This document shows positions 1-7,126 of a stretch of DNA of 34,190 bases, piece after piece. The DNA is from Chloroflexota bacterium. GTDB lineage: Bacteria; Chloroflexota; Anaerolineae; UBA1429. Position 1 is the stretch's first letter, and every line of letters starts with the position of its first letter. The stretch covers positions 1-34,190 of the forward strand of contig JAAYDS010000304.1 in assembly GCA_012729155.1 (NCBI GenBank). Direction: 5' to 3'. Under the pieces are notes generated by a model. That model was not told where the DNA came from. It saw nothing but the letters and a program-made list of their open reading frames with translations, and ran no database searches. A program made the position numbers and the translations under genes.

Positions 1-534
1 GAACTGCAGGGCGGTGGTGCACTGATCGATATTGGTGTACACGCTCTCGACCATTGCCTGTGGCAAATGGGCAACCCCAAGCCAGTGTCGGTCTCGGGCG
101 TCACCTGGGCCAACTTTGGCAAGCGCCGCGACCTGGCCACCGTCCGCGGCCTGTGGGACGTGGATAGCTTTAGCGTCGATGACATGGGCGTCGCAATGGT
201 GCGCTTTGAGAACGGCGCCTGCCTGGTGCTCAAGGCCTCGTGGGACGGGCACATCTCAGAGACCTTTATGGAGGCCCGCATCATGGGCACGCATGGGGGC
301 GCCTATCTGCGTCCGCTGGCCATCTACAAAGACATGCATGGCACCATGGTGGATATCACCCCCAAGCAGTTGCCCACGGTCGATAGCCATCACGTCGAAA
401 TCGAGCACTTTGTCGCCGTCATCAAGGGCGAGGCCGAAGAGATCGTCAAGCCCGAGCAGGCGCTGGACGTGCAGGCCATCCTCGACGCCATCTACGAGTC
501 GGGCGTGACCGGCCGTGAGGTACTGCTGGGCTAG
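1..534 (+). CDS. Gfo/Idh/MocA family oxidoreductase, C-terminal part (5' end outside window)
   Basis: The reading frame is open from base 1 and ends with TAG at 534, so only the last 177 residues are present. The first residues read GGGALIDIGVHALDHCLW, the conserved strand and helix of the substrate-binding domain of NAD(P)-dependent Gfo/Idh/MocA enzymes; the His of GVHALD is the usual catalytic His. The N-terminal Rossmann domain and its EKP motif lie upstream of the window. Such enzymes oxidise or reduce sugars, inositols or their derivatives in the cytosol; the substrate cannot be read here. It is followed after 17 bases by a second member of the family, so the two are probably co-transcribed paralogues. 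The family assignment is firm; specificity is unknown. Confidence 0.9.
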   Translation, partial: ELQGGGALIDIGVHALDHCLWQMGNPKPVSVSGVTWANFGKRRDLATVRGLWDVDSFSVDDMGVAMVRFENGACLVLKASWDGHISETFMEARIMGTHGGAYLRPLAIYKDMHGTMVDITPKQLPTVDSHHVEIEHFVAVIKGEAEEIVKPEQALDVQAILDAIYESGVTGREVLLG

Positions 535-551
535 CAGAGGAGTAGGGCACC

Positions 552-1592
552 ATGACCGTGCGTGCTGCTGTTGTGGGGCTGGGCATGGGGCGTAACCATG
601 CCCGTGCCTATCATACTTCGCCGCGGGCCGACCTGGTGGCTATCTGCGACCTCAACCCGGCTCTGCTGGCCGAGTATCAGGCGCAGTATCCGCAGGCCAA
701 GGCCTATACGGACTATCAAGAGATGTTTGCCAAGGCCAGGCTCGATGCGATCAGCATCGCCTTGCCCAACTTTTTGCACGCGCCCGTGGCCAAGGCAGCC
801 CTCGAGGCGGGCATCAACGTACTGTGTGAAAAGCCAATGGCCCTCAACGCAACCGATGCCCAAAGCATGCTCGCCACCGCCCGGGCCAGCGGCAAGAAGC
901 TGATGATCCACTTTAACTATCGCTACAGCGCCCAGTCGCAGTTTCTCAAACGCTATGTCGACGAGGGCCATCTGGGCCAGGTCTACTATGCGCGCACACG
1001 CTGGCTACGGTCGCGAGGCATCCCCAAGCTGGGCGGCTGGTTCGGCATCAAACGTCTCTCGGGTGGTGGGCCACTGATCGACCTGGGGGTGCACCGCCTT
1101 GACCTGGCGATGTGGCTGATGGGCTACCCCAAAGCCGTGTCGGTGAGCGCTTCGTCGTCCAACCTGCTGGGGGCACGCATCGCCCGCGAGCAGGGCGTTG
1201 AGTTCGACTGCGAAGACCTGGTGACCGCCCTGGTGCGGCTAGACAATGGCGCCAGCCTGAACCTGGAGGTGAGCTGGGCCGGCGGCACCGACCGCCGCGA
1301 GGACATGATGACGGGCATCTATGGCACCGGCGGCGCCGTGATCCAGCGCAATGTGGGCCACGGCTATGATTTCGAATGCCTGGCCCTGGACGATGCCGCC
1401 GGGCAGTTGGTGCGCGTCGAGCCCCAGATCCTCCCGGCGCAGGTGCCCAGCGCCGTCGACGACTTTGTGGACTGTGTGGCCGATGACCGCGAGCCCACCG
1501 CCAGCGCCGAGCATGGCCTGGAGATGATGCGCATCATCGACGCCATCTATCGCTCTGCCCAAGAGCAGCGCGAAGTGCGCCTCGACGTGTAG
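552..1592 (+). CDS. Gfo/Idh/MocA family NAD(P)-dependent oxidoreductase
   Basis: A complete 346-residue protein of normal family length. The N-terminal Rossmann fold has the dinucleotide motif GLGMGRNHA (about residues 9-17), followed by CDLNP at the end of the second strand and the EKP motif at 93-95 (CEKPMALNA). The C-terminal domain carries GGGPLIDLGVHRLDLAMW with the likely catalytic His. An AGAGGAG ribosome site at 535-541 supports the ATG at 552. It follows another member of the family by 17 bases and precedes a papain-like gene and an Ldh_2 dehydrogenase, which suggests a catabolic cluster for a sugar, polyol or uronate. The substrate cannot be told from sequence. Confidence 0.93.
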   Translation: MTVRAAVVGLGMGRNHARAYHTSPRADLVAICDLNPALLAEYQAQYPQAKAYTDYQEMFAKARLDAISIALPNFLHAPVAKAALEAGINVLCEKPMALNATDAQSMLATARASGKKLMIHFNYRYSAQSQFLKRYVDEGHLGQVYYARTRWLRSRGIPKLGGWFGIKRLSGGGPLIDLGVHRLDLAMWLMGYPKAVSVSASSSNLLGARIAREQGVEFDCEDLVTALVRLDNGASLNLEVSWAGGTDRREDMMTGIYGTGGAVIQRNVGHGYDFECLALDDAAGQLVRVEPQILPAQVPSAVDDFVDCVADDREPTASAEHGLEMMRIIDAIYRSAQEQREVRLDV

Positions 1593-1645
1593 ACCGTGCC
1601 GGGGCAGGATGGCTGGCCAACCTGCCCCGCATCAAAGGCATGGGC

Positions 1646-2284
1646 ATGGCCATCTACCGAACCGGATTCACCATCGAGCATGGCTTTCGCTTCGACAACT
1701 GGTTTTCCTTTGACGTCCGCCTGACCCCGGCGCTGCGCCTCGGGCGCGTCGAACCGGGGCTATGCGGCGGCATGGCCTATGCCGCGCTAGACTATTATCA
1801 TGCCGGCGTGCCCGTACCACGCATGCGTCAAGCCCCCCCATCGGGCTCGGCTCTCCTCCGCTATCTGATCGAGCGCCAGCTCGCCAGCAACCGGCCAGCG
1901 GTGCTGTATCGCGTTCTGCGGTGGACGCTTGGCGGTGTAGCGTCACTCGAGCAACGGATGCTAGCACAAGAGCTGCCTGCGTTGCGGCGGCGTCTGCAGC
2001 GCAACGAGCCCACCGTGTTGGTGCTGGTCCGTGCCCCAGACCTGTGGCATGTCACCGCCAACCACCAGGTGGTCGCTTACGGCTATCGTGAGGATGAGGC
2101 CGAGGGCATCATGCACATCGACGTGTATGACCCCAACTGGCCAGGAGAGGCCGTCAGCCTGAGCCTAGAGCTGGCCGAGCCCGATTGGGGCCTTGAAGCC
2201 TGGCATTCGCGCGAGGGCACATTCAAGGGGCTTTTCGTGCAGCCCTACGAGCCCCGACGGCGCGGCCTACCCATCATTCTCTGA
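1646..2284 (+). CDS. papain/C39-like cysteine-protease-fold protein, function unknown
   Basis: About 212 residues, ending in TGA at 2284. I do not recognise a named gene. It has the layout of a papain or C39-type fold: a likely nucleophile Cys40 in GLCGGMAYAALDY, then a helical middle section, then His140 in NHQVVAYGY, then YDPNWP with Asp162 or Asn164 as third residue. There is no signal peptide or membrane segment, so it is probably cytosolic. Two in-frame ATGs exist (1640, 1646); AAAGG at 1634-1638 sits seven bases before 1646, so I chose that one. It lies 50 bases after an oxidoreductase and 16 bases before an Ldh_2 dehydrogenase in the same direction. Protease, transglutaminase or amidase activity are all possible; none is shown. 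Confidence 0.75.
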   Translation: MAIYRTGFTIEHGFRFDNWFSFDVRLTPALRLGRVEPGLCGGMAYAALDYYHAGVPVPRMRQAPPSGSALLRYLIERQLASNRPAVLYRVLRWTLGGVASLEQRMLAQELPALRRRLQRNEPTVLVLVRAPDLWHVTANHQVVAYGYREDEAEGIMHIDVYDPNWPGEAVSLSLELAEPDWGLEAWHSREGTFKGLFVQPYEPRRRGLPIIL

Positions 2285-2300
2285 CAACAGGAGGAGTTAC

Positions 2301-3359
2301 ATGACCGCCTATCAACGCATCGATGAGCAAGAGCTGTTGCGCTTTACGCGCCAGGTGTTCGAGGCGATAGCTGTGCCTATGGCCCACGCGCAGACGATGG
2401 CTGAGAACCTGGTGGCTGGCGAGGTGCATGGCCTGGGCAGTCATGGACCATCGCGGTTACTGCGTCCATATGTCGAGCGCTTTCGTCAGGGTGGCACCAA
2501 GCGCAATCCTGATCTACAGGTGCTTTCGCGCTCGCGTGGCTGCGCCGTGGTCGACGGCGATGATGGCCCCGGGGCAGTGGTTGGCAAGTTTGCCATGGAA
2601 CTGGCCATCGAGCTGGCGCGTGAGCATGGCTCGGGCTGGGTGGCTGTGCGGAACAGCACCCACTTTGGGCCGGCCTTTGTGTTCGGGCGCATGGCCCTGG
2701 CCCACGATATGATCGGGTTCAGCTCAACCAACTCGGTGCCGATGGTGGCGCCGTGGGGCGGCCGTGAGAAGGCGCTGGGCACCAACCCCATCTGTGTCTC
2801 GGTGCCTGGGTTGGCCACCAGCGGCATCACCCTCGACATGGCCACCACTGTGGTGGCGCGCGGCAAGGTGCAGCTTGCCGCTCTCGAAGACAAACAGATC
2901 CCCCTGGGATGGGCGCTGGACAAGGATGGCAACCCCACCACCGACCCCAACAAGGGCGAACAGATGGTGCCCGTGGGCAACTACAAGGGGTATGGACTGG
3001 CGCTACTGGTGGATGTCTTTTGCGCGTTGCTTTCGGGTGCAGCTGTGAGCAGCGGCATCGGCCATCTATTCTCAGTGGCCGACCAGCCACAACACATGGG
3101 GCACTTTTTCGGGGCGATGGACATTGCCGCCTTTGGGCCGGTGGCCCCCTTCAAAGCGCGCGTCGACGAGCTGGTAGCCGCCATGAAGGCCAACCCCCTG
3201 CGCGATGGCTTTGAGCGTATTCTGGTGCCGGGTGAGCCCGAATGGCTCAAGGCCGCCGAATACCGCCGCGAGGGCATTCCCATGGCCGAGGATGTGATCG
3301 CCGAGATGAACCAGATCGGCGCAGAACTGGGCGTGGAGACGTTGCAGATTCGCTCATAG
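2301..3359 (+). CDS. Malate/L-lactate dehydrogenase family (Ldh_2) oxidoreductase
   Basis: A 352-residue NAD(P)-dependent dehydrogenase of the Ldh_2 family, which includes malate, L-lactate, ureidoglycolate, sulfolactate and 2,3-diketogulonate dehydrogenases. Visible family marks are GLGSHGPSRLLRPYVERF near residues 43-60, GPGAVVGKFAM, VRNSTHFGPA, then GREKALGTNPICVSVP and, near the C-terminus, GNYKGYGLALLVD. Length is normal. The frame is open further upstream, but AGGAGG at 2289-2294, six bases before ATG 2301, fixes the start. Being last in an operon with two Gfo/Idh/MocA enzymes, it probably acts on a 2-keto or 2-hydroxy acid from sugar or sugar-acid breakdown. That role is inference; the family is certain. 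Confidence 0.93.
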   Translation: MTAYQRIDEQELLRFTRQVFEAIAVPMAHAQTMAENLVAGEVHGLGSHGPSRLLRPYVERFRQGGTKRNPDLQVLSRSRGCAVVDGDDGPGAVVGKFAMELAIELAREHGSGWVAVRNSTHFGPAFVFGRMALAHDMIGFSSTNSVPMVAPWGGREKALGTNPICVSVPGLATSGITLDMATTVVARGKVQLAALEDKQIPLGWALDKDGNPTTDPNKGEQMVPVGNYKGYGLALLVDVFCALLSGAAVSSGIGHLFSVADQPQHMGHFFGAMDIAAFGPVAPFKARVDELVAAMKANPLRDGFERILVPGEPEWLKAAEYRREGIPMAEDVIAEMNQIGAELGVETLQIRS

Positions 3360-3371
3360 TATCGACAACGC

Positions 3372-3403
3372 AACAAAGGGGCGCCCGCGGGCGCCCCTTT
3401 GTT
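3372..3403. terminator. Bidirectional intrinsic terminator between convergent genes
   Basis: A perfect 32-base palindrome, AACAAAGGGGCGCCCG and its reverse complement, lies between the Ldh_2 gene (plus) and ileS (minus). It offers a G/C-rich hairpin with a short T tract on either strand, so it can end both transcripts. Confidence 0.85.
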
Positions 3404-3418
3404 ATTTCCACCACGCTG

Positions 3419-6400
3419 TCACCTGCGGACAGCCACCTCAACTGGCTCACCGTTCAGTTTGAACGCCTGACGCTGATCCCACTCGCCGCCATCATCAGAT
3501 AGCAACAGGGTCACGCAGAGCGTCTCTTGCAGGATATAGTCTCGCAACGCCTGAACAGCCTCGGCAGCCGCATCATCCAGGCCAAAGAGGCCCACGGTGA
3601 TGCGCTGGTCCAGCTCATAGTCAGCGTCTTTGCGCAGCGTCTGCACGTAGCGCACCAGATCGCGCACCTGCCCCTCCGCCTCGAGCTCAGGCGTGATGAC
3701 CGCATCGATAGCCACGGTGACGCCCTTGTCAGAGGCCACGGCCAGGCCTTCAGCCGGGTCGGCATGCACTATGATCTCCTCGGGTGCGATCGATACCACC
3801 TCGCCGCCCACGGTGAGCTCGACCGGCAGGCCAGCGTTAATGCGCCGCACTGCAGCAGCCGCATCGGTTTCGGCCAGGGCAGCGCGTACCTGCGGAAACG
3901 CCTTGCCCAGTTTGGGGCCCAGCTGGCGGCCGTCGGCCACCAGGCGGTATTGAACCAGTTGGCCCTCTTCGTCTACAAAGGCGAGCGATTTGACGTTGAG
4001 CTCGTCGGCCACAATCTCGATGAGCTCGGGCGACAGGCCGCCGCGCGTGCTCTCGGCAAAAACCAAGGCGCGGGAGAGCGGCTGGCGCACCTTGATGTTG
4101 ACGCTGCCGCGTGCGCCTAGGCCCAAGCTGGCGATTTCACGGGCCAGCGACATCTGCTGCAGGAGCTCCTGGTCGACTGCGCACTCTTCAATCTCAGGCC
4201 AGTAGGTGTGATGCACGCTCTCAAAGGCCGCGGGCTGCACGCTGCGCACCAGGTTCTGATACATCGCCTCGGTGATAAAGGGCACGATGGGCGCCAGGAT
4301 GCGGATCAACCGCACAAAGGCATAGTACAGTGTGGCATAGGCCATCTGTTTATCGAGATCGGCCTCGCTCTTCCAGTAGCGCCTGCGGCTGCGGCGGATA
4401 TACCAGTTTGTCAGATCGTCCACAAAGGCCTCAACGGCCAGTGTTGCGCCCAGCGAATCCGAGTTCTCAAGCCGATCGGTGCAGATAACCACCACTTCGT
4501 TGATGCGTGCGATGATCCAGCGGTCAAGCGGGCTATCGCTCGCTGGCGCCTGCCCCTCGGGCCGTTTGGGGTCGAACCCCTCTGTCGATGGCTGCCACCC
4601 ATCCAGCAAGGCATAGGTAGTCAGAAACTTGTAGACGTTCCACAGCGGCAAGATAAAGCGCCGCCGCACATCATCAGCGCGATTGTAGCCAAACATCAGA
4701 TTGTTCTCGGGCTTGTGCGCACAAAAGAGCCAGCGCATCACGTCCACGCCCATGCGGTCTGCGGCCTCATCGAACGGGATCATATTGCCCGAGCTCTTGT
4801 GCATGGGCGAACCATCTTCGGCCAGGAGCGTGGCGTACGAAAAGTTCTGCAAGAACGGCGGCGTGCCCTCAAGCACGGTGGCCATGGCCAGCAGGCTATA
4901 GAACCAGTTGCGGAACTGGCCAGGGAACGATTCGCTGATCCAATGAGCTGGATACCACTCTCGCCAATAGTCCTTATTGGTACGATATTGCAGCGTCGAA
5001 AAGCTAACGATGCCCGCATCGAGCCAGGGGTTGCCCACATCGCTGACGCGACTCATCTCGGCGCCACACTTGTCACAGGCGATCTTGACAGCATCGACGT
5101 AGGGCCGGTGCGGCGTGTGTCCCTCAAAGGTCTCCCAGCCTGCGACGGCACGCTGGCGCAGCTCTTCCTCATCGCCCACCACGTGAAAGTGGCCGCACGC
5201 GGCGCACTCCCAAATGGGAAGGGCCAGGCCCCAGTAGCGTTTCTTGCTGATCATCCAGTCGTGCATGTTGCGCAGCCAGTCCAGCTCGCGCTCCAGGCCA
5301 AATGAGGGGATCCAGCGGATCTGCCGGGTGACGTCCATCATCTTGTAGCGCAACTCATCCATGCTGATGAACCACTCGTCAACCAGACGGAACACCAGCG
5401 GTGTCTTGCAGCGCCAGCAGATGGGATAGCGATGGGTATAGCCACGCACATGGTAAAGCAAGCCGCGATCGTCCAGGTCATGAAAGATCTCGTGCGCCAC
5501 CTCGTGGACCTGCTTGCCGGTGAGCCAGCCAAACCCCTCAACAAAGTAACCCTCGTCATCAAGCGGGGCCAGCATAGGCAGCTTGTGCTCGCGGCCGAGC
5601 TGATAGTCTTCAGCGCCGCAGCCCGGGGCGATGTGCACGATGCCCGTGCCCTCCTCCTCGCCCACAGCATCCCAAAGGATCACCTGATGCGCCTGCACCG
5701 CAGTGAGCTCGACGCCGGCCGTTGCCCCGGGCACCGGCGTCAACCCACCAGGCCGTTGTGCTGCCGGCAGATCGTCAAAGGGACCATCGTAGGTCCAACC
5801 CACCAGGTCGGTGCCCTTGAGTTCGGCCAGCACCTCAACTGGCCCTTCGAGCATAGACAGGGTGCCCTTGGACAGGTAGAGAATCTGTTCGCCGTTGCGC
5901 ACTTTGACGTAGGTGAGCTCGGGCCCCACAGCGGCGGCCACGTTGCTGGTGAGTGTCCAGGGGGTAGTGGTCCATACCAACAGGGCCTCGCCTGGGCGCT
6001 CGCGCAGCGGAAAGCGCAGCGTTACTGCGTCGTGCGTCAGCTCGGCATAACCGTCGGTGACGATCTCGTGCTGGCTGATGGCCGTCGAGCAACGCGGGCA
6101 CCAGGGCATAACGTCGGCGCCACGATAGATCCAGCCCTGCTCCCAGCACTTTTTGAGCATGGTCCAGATCATATAGTTGTTCTCGGTGGAAAAGGTAAAG
6201 TAGCTCCCCCCCAGCTCGGGCAGGCCCAGCCGCCCCACAATGCGTTCGACCGCGTCGGTGACAGGCCCTTGAGGCCCATTGACCGTCACGATCTGCTGCG
6301 GGTCTTCATCGAGTTTGTCAGCCAGCTCACGCAGGGTATCGGGGTCATTCCAGTCCATCCAGAAGCCGAGGCGGATGGACTGCTCAGTCTGCAATGCCGC

Positions 6401-6784
6401 CATGCGCAGCACACGTTGCTTGCAGCGGTTCACAAAGGCAGCCAGTCCAAAAGCCTCGATATCCTTGCGCGACTCAAAGCCCAGTTCTTTTTCTACCTCG
6501 ACCTCGACCCACAGGCCCTGACAGTCAAAGCCGTTCTGATAGCGTAGCTCGCGGCCACGCATGGTCCAGAAGCGGCTATACACATCTTTGTAGGTACGCC
6601 CCCAGCCGTGGTGCACGCCCATCGGGTTGTTAGCCGTAATAGGCCCGTCGATGAACGACCAGTGCGGCTCACCGCGATGCAGCTCGCGCAGCTGTTCAAA
6701 GGTCTTGCTTTCGCGCCACAGGCCCAGCATCTTGTGCTCGAGCTCGACCAGATCGACCGTAGCTGGGACAGACTGAAATGGCAT
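3419..6784 (-). CDS. ileS: Isoleucyl-tRNA synthetase with altered GXHH signature motif
   Basis: A class I synthetase of 1121 residues that charges tRNA-Ile. The start is CAT 6782-6784 (minus ATG, MPFQSVPATV), preceded by GGGGAGG at 6793-6799 read on the minus strand; a longer frame to 6874 would run into the T-box and is rejected. The usual HIGH signature reads GVHH at residues 56-59 (PMGVHHGWGRTYKD), and the KMSKS loop reads PMHKS at 660-664 before GN. Cysteine pairs appear in CWRCKTP, CAACGHF and CDKCGAEM. WTTTPWTLTSN marks the editing domain. Length and C-terminal extension fit the eukaryote-like IleRS2 class. Expression is controlled by a T-box leader upstream. The assignment is firm; IleRS2 membership is likely from the motifs. 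Confidence 0.95.
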   Translation of the reverse strand: MPFQSVPATVDLVELEHKMLGLWRESKTFEQLRELHRGEPHWSFIDGPITANNPMGVHHGWGRTYKDVYSRFWTMRGRELRYQNGFDCQGLWVEVEVEKELGFESRKDIEAFGLAAFVNRCKQRVLRMAALQTEQSIRLGFWMDWNDPDTLRELADKLDEDPQQIVTVNGPQGPVTDAVERIVGRLGLPELGGSYFTFSTENNYMIWTMLKKCWEQGWIYRGADVMPWCPRCSTAISQHEIVTDGYAELTHDAVTLRFPLRERPGEALLVWTTTPWTLTSNVAAAVGPELTYVKVRNGEQILYLSKGTLSMLEGPVEVLAELKGTDLVGWTYDGPFDDLPAAQRPGGLTPVPGATAGVELTAVQAHQVILWDAVGEEEGTGIVHIAPGCGAEDYQLGREHKLPMLAPLDDEGYFVEGFGWLTGKQVHEVAHEIFHDLDDRGLLYHVRGYTHRYPICWRCKTPLVFRLVDEWFISMDELRYKMMDVTRQIRWIPSFGLERELDWLRNMHDWMISKKRYWGLALPIWECAACGHFHVVGDEEELRQRAVAGWETFEGHTPHRPYVDAVKIACDKCGAEMSRVSDVGNPWLDAGIVSFSTLQYRTNKDYWREWYPAHWISESFPGQFRNWFYSLLAMATVLEGTPPFLQNFSYATLLAEDGSPMHKSSGNMIPFDEAADRMGVDVMRWLFCAHKPENNLMFGYNRADDVRRRFILPLWNVYKFLTTYALLDGWQPSTEGFDPKRPEGQAPASDSPLDRWIIARINEVVVICTDRLENSDSLGATLAVEAFVDDLTNWYIRRSRRRYWKSEADLDKQMAYATLYYAFVRLIRILAPIVPFITEAMYQNLVRSVQPAAFESVHHTYWPEIEECAVDQELLQQMSLAREIASLGLGARGSVNIKVRQPLSRALVFAESTRGGLSPELIEIVADELNVKSLAFVDEEGQLVQYRLVADGRQLGPKLGKAFPQVRAALAETDAAAAVRRINAGLPVELTVGGEVVSIAPEEIIVHADPAEGLAVASDKGVTVAIDAVITPELEAEGQVRDLVRYVQTLRKDADYELDQRITVGLFGLDDAAAEAVQALRDYILQETLCVTLLLSDDGGEWDQRQAFKLNGEPVEVAVRR

Positions 6785-6814
6785 TGATCCAACCCCTCCA
6801 GGTATTGATGCAAC

Positions 6815-6848
6815 AAAAAGGCCCTCGCCCCATACAGGGACGAGAGCC
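6815..6848 (-). terminator. T-box intrinsic terminator of ileS leader
   Basis: Read on the minus strand, 6848-6837 (GGCTCTCGTCCC) pairs along all 12 positions, with some G-U pairs, with 6831-6820 (GGGGCGAGGGCC) around a 5-base loop; five T follow at 6819-6815. It lies between the T-box sequence and the ileS start, where a T-box terminator belongs. Confidence 0.88.
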
Positions 6849-7090
6849 TGGTAATCAGACTCGCGCGGTACCACCCCGCTTGGCCATAAAGGCCCGCTCT
6901 ACGCCGACCGGCTACCTGAGCCGAGCAGCTCGCCACGATAACGTGCAGCGAACCCGGACAGCTCTACTCACAAACGCTTTCGGCTGTCAGCTCGAGAGTG
7001 ATCTTGGGCCCCGTCGTGCGTGCCTGCTTTGCAGCTGCCGCAGACTCTCTGGACGCCGTAAGGAGCCTACTCGTCTCTGTCAACGCTTAT
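6815..7090 (-). promoter_or_regulatory. T-box riboswitch leader (tRNA-Ile specific) of ileS
   Basis: The roughly 275-base leader has the parts of a T-box in order on the minus strand. An AGAGAG purine motif typical of the Stem I kink-turn lies near 7048. A specifier-loop candidate reads AAGATCACTC with the codon AUC (Ile) at 7002-7000, followed by the usual purine. GAGCTGACAGCCGAAAGC closes Stem I. The invariant T-box GGGGTGGTACCGCG sits at 6877-6864, and the terminator at 6848-6815. By known mechanism, uncharged tRNA-Ile would pair with the specifier and, through its CCA end, with the T-box bulge, allowing read-through into ileS. The T-box sequence and terminator are directly visible; the Stem I fold is inferred. 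Confidence 0.93.
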
Positions 7091-7096
7091 AGGGTT

Positions 7097-7125
7097 ATTA
7101 TACCACGCCGCCCAACCTGGCGCAA
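7097..7125 (-). promoter_or_regulatory. Sigma-70-type promoter of the ileS T-box transcript
   Basis: On the minus strand a perfect TATAAT (7102-7097) lies 17 bases after TTGCGC (7125-7120). Transcription would start near 7090, just before the T-box Stem I. The -35 box overlaps the stop codon region of the transporter gene upstream. Confidence 0.75.
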
Positions 7126-7126
7126 T

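Noticed and set aside
4208-5305. Long plus-strand frame (365 codons) opposite ileS
   Set aside because: It lies wholly within the well-conserved ileS gene on the other strand, shows no family motifs and arises from high-GC codon bias.
5432-6547. Second long plus-strand frame (371 codons) opposite ileS
   Set aside because: Also antisense to ileS, with low-complexity His/Gln/Arg-rich translation and no ribosome site.
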